Below, piece by piece: positions 34,922 to 47,600 of a stretch of DNA of 64,000 nt; the stretch's first letter is position 1, and each line of letters begins with the position of its first letter. Source of the DNA: Beroe ovata (Eukaryota; Ctenophora; Nuda; Beroida; Beroidae); the NCBI GenBank assembly GCA_946803715.1, contig CAMPET010000046.1, forward strand, positions 274,052 through 338,051, read 5' to 3'. Under the pieces are notes generated by a model, which worked only from the letters and a program-made list of their open reading frames with translations, searched no databases and was not told the DNA's origin. Position numbers and translations under genes: made by a program.

Positions 34922-35976
34922 TTTTCCTACAGGAAGAGTATTTTACAGCAGGAGTTATTTTAATCCCATTTATTCACTATGAGACATTCACATGAACAAG
35001 ATACAAATCACGAATGTTAAACTTTGCAACAGTGAAATATAGGAAAATAATTTGTCAAACTGATTCTATGACGAATTTCAATAAAATACCATGGTACCTC
35101 AATACCACATTGATCTGTGATATTTACAAAGGAACGTTCAACAAAAAATGACATTTTTGTTGTTTCCGACTTATCAACACTACTTATTACAATCAACATG
35201 TAGGAACTAAAAACCTCATAACTGTCCTAACTTCCAATTCTTGTACCCGTGACTGTGCCGTGCGATGCCGATTATGCCTTGATCTCATTGCTCATGCTGT
35301 GTCTACTGTTATTTGCCCATCATACCATTTGCATCGCAATTGCATAAGTTTGTCATTTATTTTCGCTGATACATTGTATCAGTGATATAGATACAATTGC
35401 AATTGTTGATACAATTGTTGATACAATGATACATTGATACAATCCAGCATAATGATCAATGATATGCCTTGTCGAGAATTTCGTTTTGCGCGCGCGGCGC
35501 GCACTTATCCTCAGCGCAAACTTATTAAGTATTCGTAGTTGTCAGATTTTATCTGACCTCTGTTTCTCGCGCGCGCGGCGGCGCGCGCGCCTTCATCGAT
35601 GAAGGCGCGCTCGCGCGAGAAACAGGTCAGGTAACATCTGACAATATTCGTGGCTTGTATCAGCAGTCTAACATCACCAGGCAAGCATGATCTGATGCAT
35701 TGATGCATATAATCATTGATTCATTGAAAATAAGTTTGCGCGCGCACAGCAAATGAATGCCTTCACAATTATATGATCGATTATGCTTTTTTCTAAATTT
35801 AATTCTTTAATTCTTGATTGTTGATTAAATCTGTGTATTTGATATTTTGATAGCTGTCAGAAGTGGAGGGTCTTACTAATCACACCAAGACATGACAACA
35901 TCTGTAATATGAAAATCACAACATCTTTTTTAGGATGCAATATGGTCAATGGTGAGTCAAAAATATTGCAGGTAGG
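34922..35976. other. Divergent intergenic region between BMS1 and the ureohydrolase gene
   Basis: Shared upstream region of two divergent genes. It holds an ATAC-rich palindromic tract (35,380-35,455, repeated GATACAATTG), then a GC-rich repeat at 35,465-35,690 into which a palindromic element is inserted. No further gene seen. Confidence 0.6.
35539..35644. mobile_element. 106-bp palindromic (foldback) MITE inserted in another repeat
   Basis: The element begins TTGTCAGATTTTATCTGACC and ends in the inverted form ending CATCTGACAA; inverted arms run through TGTTTCTCGCGCG to a central perfect palindrome CTTCATCGATGAAG. Flanks TATTCGTA and TATTCGTG (7 of 8 matching) look like a target duplication. 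On both sides lie pieces of the TTGTCG-type repeat, so it inserted into an older copy. It has no coding capacity. Confidence 0.75.
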
Positions 35977-38900
35977 ATGTCCATTGTGACCAGTAATGCT
36001 GAAAGCATCAAAGCACAACTAACTCGGCCACTAAATTCCTTGGTGACGCTTTGTCTGACAAGGTTGAATCGCAACAGGGAATCTGCTGGACCAGTTCCTG
36101 CTCATATAACCCATCATGATATAAGGTCAGTTCATTAATTTATAGTTGATACTTTTATTCCCAGTCAAAGCATCTATGGCAACTAAATTATGCATAGCTT
36201 AACTCACATCTCTATGACTATTCATACAATATCACTTTAACTCTCTCATAGGGTCCCTGTGAGAAATGGACAAACTTCAGTTGGGGATCATGTCAAAACA
36301 TTATTTGATTACAATTTGCCCTCTGATAAGGACAATGAAACATTTGTTGATTGCCTGAAAAGGGCACAGTGCCAAGGAGCTGGCATTCGATTTGTCATTT
36401 TAGGTAAGACAACCAGAAAACATGATGATAGCTGTCACAAATATACTGAGCTGTTCACATACCAACCATCTAGGATCAGAAACAGCAGTTGGTAAGTGGT
36501 TGAATGGTGGTCAGCGTGGTAACGGATTGAACTATAAATGTGTTGCTCAGCAGTTTATAAGCAATCCAGTGGGACCTGGACAAAGAAACTTCTTTGAGCA
36601 AACTCTTCTTTTAGGAGAGGTGAGTATGTGAAGGATTACATTAAGGTAGCTTCAGCTCCTTTCCTCCTTCAATGAGTCCCATGATTCTGCTTCCAGGTTC
36701 AATATGATGACATAGACACTCAGCTGGAGGAAATGGCTCAAGCAGAGGGAATTGATCAGACTACTATCAGATATGGAGAAAATCAGGTAGTAGTTGTTTT
36801 CTATTTCGTGCTCGACATTTTATTCCCATATTTCTGTTCCAATATGGCCCATTCCATTGACAGGCATATGACAGAATGGTTGAAGAAGCCAGTGTGAAAT
36901 GTCAAAGAAGACTTGCAAACATTGTGCGATGTGTTGCAAGGTGTAATCTAAGACCCATTTGTATTTCTGGTGGCAATGAGGATATCTTGGGTCTTGGGTA
37001 AGTCACTCAGATACCATTTTCTCATTGATTTTACAGCATTCAAGTACTATGGCATCCATTTTCGTGCAAATCTGAGTGTGCATTCCCACACCAGGTATGG
37101 AGTCCACTTGGGCACAGCACGAAACCTCACTCTGGGTAATCTTGACTGTCATGCGGACTACAAATATATGGAAGAGAGGGGAGCACATTCAGGCAATGGT
37201 TTCTCTATTCTCAATTCTATTGATGTACTCAAGGTTTGACAGAATCTCCAACAGCCGAGTGATTACATTTTACAATCAAATTGGTCTTCACACCTGGCTG
37301 GTTCTCAAGTGTTAACTGATCATCTCATGTAACGGCTGTTAATCCTGCCTGTTTCCCCCTCAGAAGTACGCAGTTCTCGGTCTAACGCCCTATGAGAATA
37401 GAGAATACATGATGGAGCAACTGATCAGCACAAACTGTTGGTACAGGTACATTGATACATTGCAGTGAATTCAAGTCCGTTACTTAGTGATGTTGAACGT
37501 AATTTAGTATTCATGCTGTTGTTCGGTATTCGGTAATTATACTCTAATTAAATACCTAGCATAGTCGTGTCCAATACTCCTCTTGTATCATGGCTGTTGA
37601 AGAATCAGCGGTCAGCCTGTGCTAGCATGATATGTAGACTGGTTTACTATATCCATGATTATATTGGAGATTTCATCCGAAGGATGCTTCTCAATATGTA
37701 GCTGAACAGTGTTCAGAGCTACACTGTTCAGAGGCCACAACTGTTTTGCTCTTGCCATAGGAGATGTCATTCAAAGTATTGAGCATTTTCTTTGTTAAGC
37801 TCAAACGAGATTATGTCATTGGCCAGTGTCCACTGTCTATAACACTGTAATAACATCTGCATAATATGACTCATATAGCGGTGTTGTATTCAAACAGTTT
37901 GTTACCTTTGTGCATTACTCATAAGTCGGTTTGTTACTTCGTTAGAATATATCAATTGTTTGTCGATTCTCCAGAAAACAACATCCAGTATCCACTGCTT
38001 CTCCCCTTGTCACATAGGCTCATGAATCATGACACGTGATTCCTCGCAGATTCCTGGACGACATATCTCAGATTGGGGCGAGTAACAGACCCTCGCTATA
38101 CGATAGTCTAGTGGAGATGTTGCGTGTACTGGAAGTGGATGATGATGTGGTAAGTGGGGAAAACAATCCTCTGTTTTCGTGCTTTACCTCAGAACTGGGT
38201 ATGTATTTTTCGAGGGATCACGCCTCACTCAAAGAAATCATCCTCTCTAAGCTCCGAGGGAGGTTTTGCCCCCTCCGAAATTTAGCAGCTCAGAACATTA
38301 CTTATTCGCCCACGACTACTCCCAGGTTCCAGGCCTGTGTGTTGATATCGATGTGACAGAGGACTTGTCGACTGTCAGTTGTCCAGCAACTCTAGGATTC
38401 ACAAGATCACAGGTATCAATCGGGATGATCAGTATATTCCACACCCTATTTTGATAGTGTGGAACTGTTGTACTCTCAGTTCATGGGTCTGTTTTAGAAA
38501 GCCCGGAAAAGAAAGTGAACTCTCTCTCTCGCTCACACACGCATTCACGTACAAGCTCTCCTTATCCGTCATTAGCATCCATTGTATTGTCCATGAAGCT
38601 TACCTGACCTTTTCACGACAATAGCTAGTGTTCGCCGTGTAACATTATTTTCAAGTCTAGATCTGTGGCCTAGATATATTTATAAACTCCCGCCACAGAG
38701 TTACAGATCAGATCATAGCCTCTTCTATAAATGTCATGTATTAAATTAAGGAATTGATGTACTCTGTAATAAGGTAGATAATCATATTGTATCACAAATG
38801 ACCCCCCTCCCCGCTCTTTAATACACTAATCTCTTGCTACTACTCGACCAGGTACACGAGTTAGTACAAGAATTCACACGCTACAACAAGCCCTTCTTCC

Positions 38901-39031
38901 TCCTCATAGCCGAGGGGATGCCCGATCCTAGCATCCCGCTTAACACGGGCGTTAACCGAACTCTTGGGAAATACCAAGCTGCGTTAGTGTCGTGTTTCTT
39001 ACGGAACTGTATAAGTGTCCCTCATATTTAG
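35977..39031 (+). CDS. Ureohydrolase (arginase/formimidoylglutamase) family protein, one metal ligand changed
   Basis: Ten exons (35977-36125, 36252-36403, 36474-36619, 36697-36786, 36864-36997, 37095-37233, 37364-37446, 38050-38149, 38263-38412, 38852-39031) give 440 residues. The fold signature is DCHAD (Asp241, His243, Asp245), then AHSGNGFSIL, and DID (Asp359, Asp361). These are five of the six manganese ligands of arginase-fold enzymes. The sixth, His of the GG[GD]H motif, is replaced: ISGGNEDI has Asn217. The phrase HSGNGFS...KKYAVLGL resembles the formimidoylglutamase-like branch of Bacteroidetes and some invertebrates more than animal arginase. Introns exclude simple bacterial contamination. 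The enzyme would hydrolyse a guanidino or formimino group, if still active. The acceptor of exon 9 (38263) is uncertain. GCAG ends 5 nt before the start. Confidence 0.78.
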
Positions 39032-40765
39032 GCGACTGTGGATGGGTATATGTTGGAATTGGGCCAAGATTATTGTTTATTACATGAGTGTTGAGAACTC
39101 AGTTTTATCGTGGCTAACAATTGAATGTTATTTATCAAGCTATACAAGTCAGCCTCATTTTTGAGGTAGGTATCGCTATGCTCTGTAACTTGATGGGTAG
39201 CGATATTTTAATCAATAGCTGTATAAACGTATGTTATAATGCTGATTATTGGAATGTATATAGTTTTCGAATGAACACGATATGGGAAGGACAATTTTTG
39301 AAAACATCGTTGGTTATCATTCAAGTGCTCTAAGGAACTTGTGAATGTCCATCTCCTGTGTGTTTGTCCTCGTATTCTGTATATCTCGGATTTTGAATTC
39401 ATTACTTACTATATAGTCACATATTATCTAATTCAATGGGGTTTACATCAACAGTAGTCGGAAGTCAATGAGGAGTCAAGTTTCATAGTTCATACTTCAT
39501 ACACCATAATTGGTTTAGGTGCTCACTGCTCATGGTCTGTGTAATCAATCATTTCCAAGTTTTCGTTCTCGAAGCCATCGACCGAAAAGTTTAGAGGTAT
39601 AGATAAGAACCGCCTCTACTCAATTCATCGAATAAAATGTGCATGATTATGCTAACCGATCATTTGGATAATCTTCCTCTGTAATATTACACTCACTGTC
39701 ATGAATCGCTCGACTTGGTAAATAGTCTGAAATTACTGCTAAATGCAATACTCCTGCGTCAAGTGTATGAGGGTTGAATTTTAGCACACTTTTATTGATT
39801 TGATCTCCATGGTTATTCTAATTGTGGTGCTGCATCAGCTCATTTGGCAAGAAGAATTCTGTAGACCACACTTTAGGCACAACAAAGTGCGTGACACAAA
39901 TTATGCGTTTTTGAGGGAAGTCTGTTAAGACCGAGCCAGGGCTGATTCCTATTGATTCCAGTCAGCTCCGAAGCGTGCTGATTTCAGTGAGGGGATCTTA
40001 GCGTGATGCTATCATTCTCATATCAGAATGTCACGGACTCGGGAGTAGACCTTACGAGGAGTGTGGCAGNTAGTGCGCGCGCATTCATGACTCGAGTACT
40101 CAATGCAAATTAAAGTGGGCTGTTTGGCGCGCACAGTATAAAAGTCTAAATGTCGATCGATGATATAGGCCCTGTCAAGAACTTTGTCGCCTGTGCGGCG
40201 TAAAATAACTGCATCAGCGGTTTGGTATCGCCAGACAGGAACCTCAAGTCTCAAGACAAAGCAAAAATTATTGATATGTTCAATGTTCGAGTTCTGTGTG
40301 CAAAAATTGAACTGAATTTGAAAGCCTCTGCTCTGTAAAACGAAAAGAGAAAAGTTTCAGTCCATAGGGTACTAGTAGATTAGGTGCAAAATTTTTGATA
40401 GGATTCGCAATTTGAGAATCATATAGAGTTTTGCAGAAATGTGGAATCGCATCATACTTCTTGTATGTATTTGTACTCTACATTGTATTTGTACTCTACA
40501 TTGTCTGTATCATTTATTTTTCACTTGCTTGGTATGTATTTATATTTGTTTTTTAAGGGTAAATTGACACTTTTTCCGGGAGCCTGTTACTGATAATTGG
40601 CCATGTATTTCTTGTCTCCCCTATAATACATTACATACAGTTCATCATTCATGTTGAAGAGTTTTGATATTCATGGTATATTTGCTCTGGTGAATGGGAC
40701 CTTGTCTTCTCTTGATAAAAATTTGCTTCAGTCCACCAGTCCAGCTGGTACCATGTTATGACAGT
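39032..40765. other. Intergenic region upstream of NRBP with a MITE copy
   Basis: No gene recognised in 1.7 kb. It contains one single-N join (40,070) and a decayed TTGTCG-family element at about 40,148-40,237. Confidence 0.55.
40148..40237 (+). mobile_element. Decayed copy of the TTGTCG-type MITE
   Basis: Reads TGTCGATCGATGATATAG, CCTGTCAAGAACTTTGTCG and CATCAGCGGTTTGGTATCGC then CAGACAG, co-linear with the intact copies at 50.5-51.1 kb. Confidence 0.65.
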
Positions 40766-43700
40766 ATGTCTCTAGAGGGATCCATTACCAGTGATGAAGA
40801 GGATGCTTACAAGGAAGAGAGTCCATGTGGCAGATGGCACAGGAGAAATGTCAGAGTAAGTATCATTTCTTGTGAATGAGAGAAATTTGAAGTGCCTAAA
40901 TGGAATCAATTTTAATCATCACTCATAATAATCTACAACAGCTGCCAGATGTACCTGGCATTGATGCCTTATACCAAGCAATGGACATGGAAGAAGGTGT
41001 AGAGGTTGTTTGGAATGAAATGAATATAGCATGTGTTCCTATTGAAGATGACAAGCTTACCAAACTAAGTGAAAAGTTAATGAACCTCACCAAGACTCAG
41101 GTTTGACTAAATGAACATCCAGTGACCCATTTGTGTGCACAGATTTTGTGCATTGTTATGTGATATTGAGCAAGCAGTGATTGTGGAAATGAATGAGGTT
41201 ATTTATTGCAGCATCCCCATCTTCTGCGACTATATGGTAGTTGGTACAATCGACTACAGAGCAAGGTGGTCTTCATCACTGAGTATTATGCTGCTGGATC
41301 CCTCCATACCTTCATCCAGAGGAGATATCAGGTCAACAAGTCGAGCATATCAGAGGTTGTGTGGAAGAGATGGGGTAGACAGATTCTCTCGGCTTTGAGG
41401 TACTTGAATAATAAATGTGTCATCATTGACTGATCTAATAGGCAGCTGCCACTCATATATCACATTTTGTAGTTATCTACACAAGAAAGAGATCACTCAT
41501 GGCTATGTGACTGCCGACACTGTGTTCATACAGCATGATGGTCTTGTCAAGCTTGGTTCAGGTAATGCTAAAAGAGGGGGCGTACAATTATTTCAACATA
41601 ATTCCTCCCATAATTGAACAGTATTCATTGATAATTATATCAAGGCAGGAATCCATCTAAATTCCACAGTTATCAGTAAATGTGATATTCCGAATACCCT
41701 TTGCCGCATGAAATATTGGATTTCTGCAAATTTAATCACGAAAAAGGCAACTTTGGGCTTTCATTATTATATTGAAAGACGTCGGATCTCTGTACTCTGC
41801 CGCTCAATGAAGACACTATGCAAAGAAGCTAAGTCACGTTGTTTCACAGAACTAAAAAGTTAACGTACTTAGCTCACACTGTACTCTAAAACTGTCAACT
41901 CTAAATTTGAAGATAGTTTAACGGCAACCGCGCTGCTAATTCGAATCACAAAGTTGAATGTTCAAGTTTATGGAATTGTGAACTTAGTTGCCCCGATACT
42001 TTATTCACCGATCCCAATCACCGAGTTTGCCCTGGTTCAAGTTTGTCCCTTCTTATGACTCTAATCTGTTTCAGTGGTGCCCAGTACAATTCAGGACCAC
42101 ATAGCCGCTTGCTCCCGCACACACAGACAGAAACACAGACATTACTGTGCTCCCGAATATGGTTTGTAATTTACTCCTCATTCCTGAATATTGAAGTGAT
42201 CACGGGATCTAGGGTCGCCCTCCAAACTCGCATTTCTTCTCACTTTATCATTACACTTTCATGTAAAGATGTGTTTTAGTAACATATGTGTTCTCTGTAC
42301 AGATCCTGTAAACATAGTTACATCTAATCTCTGAAAACATTTCCTTATAGTTCAGAAGATGGTACACCGAAGATCATCCAGTGTAGACGGCAAAAAGTCC
42401 TCTAACTGTGAGTTTTTGAGGGTAAAACTCCCCTAAAATCCATCCGAAGTAGGTTCAAGTCTAAAAGCAGACTTCAGTAAATTAGGACTTAATTGTGTTT
42501 CGGAAAAAACCACTTCATCCACATACATTGTAGAGTACGCTTTTGTAAGGCCTAAGACTTTCTGTGAGTGTGTAAAGAATCATATGTTTCATTAATCATG
42601 TCTTCATTACAACACCACTGTTCTGCTGATTGGATTGCTTGATGCCTCCCTCCCACACACGNCACACACACACACATAAACATACACACAAACATACACA
42701 CACACTCATACACACAGTACAGACACACACACACATTCTATAATTGACCGTGCGTGAGCACTTTAGCTTGTTTTATGAAGGAGTATGTAATGGCTGATAG
42801 GAAGCTATCATCACAACCACAGATGACAATAAAATACGTCAATACGGGTTAAAACAGTGGCAAATGTGGTAAAACAACGCACACTCATATCTCAAAACAG
42901 TGGAGAAGTATTGGCACACCACTCAACACCATCTTGTTCATCAGTTGTCTGTGCGTGTGTGCTATGTACTATGTATGTATGTTTGACACGTTTGTGTCTG
43001 TGTCTGCCTGTCTGTCTGTGTCTGTGTGCTTGTGGCTATGTCTGTATGTTTGTCGCTGCCTGTCAGTGTCCATGTTTGTCTGTTTGTCAGGATCACCTCA
43101 TAGTACAGCGTTCCCAGTGATGCTGACGTTTCAGGCACTCGACCCAAAAGTTTGAGTAGTGTCTCCAGTTTAGACTCAGTTTCGGAAGTTCTGATCGGTG
43201 GTAAGATAACAAGTGTCTTGTCAGCATGTATTCTCAGTGTGTGGACCTTCAATCTATAATCATGTTATAGCATGTTATAGCATGTTTTTTAGTGTTTTTA
43301 CTCAGATTTTTTCTCAAAAAAGAAAGCAGTTCTCATTTCTCGATATGTCTTGAAAAGTATGTTCTGCCCCCTGGCTCACTTTCCTCCTGGGCCGGTGTCA
43401 TGCTGGAATAGTACCTATTCGTGATTTTGCTGACTGTACTATACTTTCTTCTTTTATCTTTCTACAGCATTCTTCATCAAGCATGCGAGACTTATTATTG
43501 TGATTCGTGCTGTGGCAAACTTGCTCTGTTAATTGAGTAATTGGCACATGTGCCTATTAACAAGAGTTGAATGTGCACATAGCGATACATATTCTTTAGG
43601 ATATCACAAAAAGATTAGCGCATGGCTGTTTTTTCATGGTTACTTTCAGACCACTTGATCTTCTCATTTTTGAGCAAATAAAACCAGGAGTTCATGTTCA

Positions 43701-44569
43701 TTAAATTACTTACACGTCCGTCGTCATATGCTGAAATGAATGATGTGTGTGAATGTGATATCTGAGTGTGCATCTACTGTTATACGTGCATGAACTACTC
43801 ATATTTCTATTTAGGGAGCCCACATCCTTACATCCTATATGTTCATGTACTTGGTATAATAATAACCTCAAATTGACTGCATCGCAATTTTTCAATTACT
43901 GAATACACGAATTTATTAAAACTGTGGTAGGTATTGAACTTAATTATGTTGAACTTTATTATGTAGATATTACCATATGGTCGCTAACCTAAGTGTGATA
44001 AGTGAAGTAAGAATTATTATACCGCCCAGTTCTAAAGTTAGACTGAATAACATGTCTTCTCCTAGTTTTAACTCCCTCATTTATTCTACCTTTAATACAA
44101 ACTTCGCGCCTACAACTATCATGATGACCTATAACAGTGTTAAGTCATGACTTAGTGACTAGTGACTCAGTGATTCTATTTATAGAATCTAGATTCTATT
44201 ATTAATGACACTTTGTTCTCATTTCATGGACCTCCTCACTGAGGTGAACTGACTAGTGAGAGCAAGTGAGAATGAGTGTATAGTTCATGAGAACTATGGA
44301 TAAAACTCTCAACTCGCTCCAATGTATAGCAGTGTTGAGCAATGTACAATGTATAGATGACCCCTCACCACCACTTCTTCAGATACACTCAGAACTTAAC
44401 CCATTATGAATGCACTCTGCCCTTCTCTCTCCCCCTTCTCCCCTCCCTCCCTCTTCTATCGGGCTATATTATAGAGAACACGGTCATTATCCTATAATGG
44501 ACCAGGTCCATTTCTTGGGCACAGATAATTGTTATTCCCCGTGCCTACGGTATAATGATTCTGTGTGTG

Positions 44570-44622
<53 letters not shown>

Positions 44623-47600
44623 AATGTGTGTGTACAATGTGTGAAGTACAGGGATATTGGATAATTCCCGCCATATACAGCATATCGTCCTCCTTGCATG
44701 TTTATACAGATATCTGTGGAATGCTGATTCTCTTTACCTCTCATCACAGATGCACTCATATTTCAAAAACCCCTTTACGCTCGGAGCAGCTCATGAATAC
44801 TGACCATCACTCAGTATTAACCAATCACAACTCTCAGCTGAAGTATCACCTGATCAGACCATCCTGCGACCTTTTACTGTGGATATCTACGCGTTTGGAA
44901 TCCTTTGCCTCGAAATACTCTGCGATTTGAGTGAGTAACCGTAACATGATGTAAGTGTAAGTGACGTGTTTGTATACATGATTATTTAATAGGGGTGTAA
45001 AGTTGTGACATGTGAGTGCAAATTTCTGCGCGTTTAAGTTGGTAAGTATGACGTTACAGCTTATTATTGACCGTTAGGGAACAATTAGAATTTAGTAAAT
45101 AGACACTAAACAGTGTCTATTATTCTCAAAATATGAATCACCTCGCCGATTTTAGTACAGAAAATCATTATAATCATATTGTATGCGTTCCGCAGAGCAA
45201 ATGCGTCACGATGCGTCATGTCACAGTACGAGGGTCGGGAGTGACGTGCATATGACATTGCTAATGGAACTATTTTGCACCATCTTGCACCACTCTGCTG
45301 ATAGTATGGAGAACTATTTATAGACTATAATGGAACTAAAGGAACTGCCACTATATCAACACTAAGTATAGTTACTATATATTAGTGTTTGGGTGGGGCC
45401 ACTTGATGATTTGAGAGCAGCTATGTTGTCACTTCTTGTATTTTGAATGGTACTTCCGCTCTCAACAGATTGGACAATGAAGTTTTGCCTATTACAGCAA
45501 TAGAAGGCATAGAAGTCGAAAAAAACGAATATAAATATGATGAGGGATGAATTCCCCCTCTTTCAGCAAAAACCACGTACCTCTATGATCATTAATCATG
45601 TCTGGATATTGTTTATTGAATAAATTCGGAATAATCTAACATTCATAATTCAATCCTTCCTGGAATGCGATTTATAGAACCACCAAATTCTCAGTATATA
45701 ATCACGAGATACACAACTGACATTGCTCTACTCCCCTCCCAAACCTAGTCTCTCTTCTCCCCCTGTCAGATTTATACAAGATTAACCGGGATTCCGCCAC
45801 CATAACTCTGGACGATGTAAAGAATTCGATATCCTCCCTGGAGCCTCACCTGCAGGAGCTAATCAACATGTGTATGGAGTATGATGCGTCCAAGAGACCT
45901 GATGCTGCGTCACTCCTCAAGATGAATTTATTTTATGAGGTGACACCACTCTTGAGTTTATTCATGACACCATTCTCGCACTGGTGACACCACTTTCCGG
46001 AACACTTGACACCGCTCTTAACCTGCTTCCCTTAATGTTATGACCTGAACAATGACACCACCAGTTGGCACTTGACACCGATAATATGACACCACTCTTC
46101 TCTCTCGCAGATCCCTGATCTACGTGTCATGTGTGTCAATATCCTGTTGCACGCTGACAACGTTAACATCAGAGAAGTGGAGCAAGCAGCCGGTTTACAA
46201 CGTCATGTCTCAATAAACGGCAAATCATTTGAAGAAGTGACACCACAACATCTTGATATTGAAAAGATAGAAAGAGAAATTGAGTGAGTACAAAATATGT
46301 ACAATACCTTTCAACTTTCACTTTCTCTCAAGTTCTCACTCTCTTCAAGATTCTTACACAGAAATTACTTGAACTATCTTGGCCAAAACGTTTTCTCTTT
46401 ATGACTTGTCACAAAGTAGGAATTCTACTGGAATCGAGGGTGCTTGAGTCAAGTGTTTTACCATTAGCAACTCCCTTCCCTTTACTATAAATACCAAGGC
46501 CGAAAGTTAGAGTACAGGAAATTAGGGATAAAGTGATTGACGTCATGAACATGAATATTGCCGGTTATTTCGTCATGAGTGACGAACGCTGTGCAAAGAT
46601 TGGAGGCATTATACAGGGCGTGTCAGAATAAGTGGACAAAAGTGAACATCCACATCTATGTGCTCTACAAAAACTCCGACGTGTTTTGAGATAACGCACC
46701 CTGTACTTCGAATAAATGATAGCTCAGTCCGGTTTCCTGATCGATTAGAATGCATCATAGGATACTTAGTTTGTTCTAGAATTTTGTCTCGTATATGAGT
46801 TACATCAATTTGAGCTTCATCAGTCAGGGCAATGACGAATGTGTGATCACATCTGGCTTTGTGTGACTTCGTAACCGCAGTTACTGACTTTATGTAACGC
46901 GCGGATGCCGAACACCATTCCAATAGTGTATATAGCGCGCAGCTTCTACATGCACTGTACTCGATCGATCGCTTAGCCGCGCGCGCAGCAGCCAACTTAA
47001 CATTATATTTCTAGAACGAAAGAGCTACCGGAATACCGGATTCATCATCCAGTGATGAGTGAAGAGCAGTATTTTGGGCATTTGGAGCTCTATGTGTAAC
47101 TCAATCACTTAAGATTCTGCTTTAATCAAAGTTTGGTACAAAAACATCTGAATAAAAAGTATCTGAACTAAACAGTAAACAAAATCTTCCTGTCATATCT
47201 TGGAAAGTTCAACATCCTTCTTATTGCCTTTATTTTTGGACGACGGTCCCTCTTTTTTCTCCTCATCCTCAATCTCTGAAACTCGTTGCTTCACAAATCC
47301 TGCCCTCAATAAGACAGACCGACCTGACCACGTCTTCTTTTGAGGTCCCTCTTCCGCCTCTTCAGCAACTTCCTTGTACGCCTTCGGTTGTCGAATCTTG
47401 AAATACCAAATCGCTACCATTCCAATGATAAGTAGCACTAGCAGCAACACACAGACACCGATGACAATGTTCCGTTTCCTGTTCGAACTGAACCTATCAT
47501 TACACAAATCCTCGCCACACCTCTCCTCCCTACAGCCCCCAGTTGACTTCAACTCGGAAAAACTGTCACACGCTTCCATAGATCTCGATAAACAGAACCT

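Noticed and set aside
35977-39031. Bacterial contamination or very recent transfer of the ureohydrolase
   Set aside because: Ten exons with consensus GT...AG introns and base composition like the neighbours; an old acquisition remains possible.
46490-46640. An extra NRBP exon (EIRDKVIDVMNMNI...)
   Set aside because: Peptide looks plausible, but no acceptor and donor pair keeps phase 2 on both sides, and a MITE overlaps its end. Left out of the exon list.
46609-46995. 128-codon minus-strand frame overlapping the TA-flanked element
   Set aside because: Runs through the MITE and a CG-rich tract, no family resemblance, no supporting splice sites.
47015-47098. Short frame TKELPEYRIHHPVMSEEQYF ending in TAA, possible alternative NRBP end
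   Set aside because: An acceptor-like TCTAG precedes it, but the C-terminal NRBP domain is clearly encoded at 49,702-49,926, and no donor with matching phase was seen.
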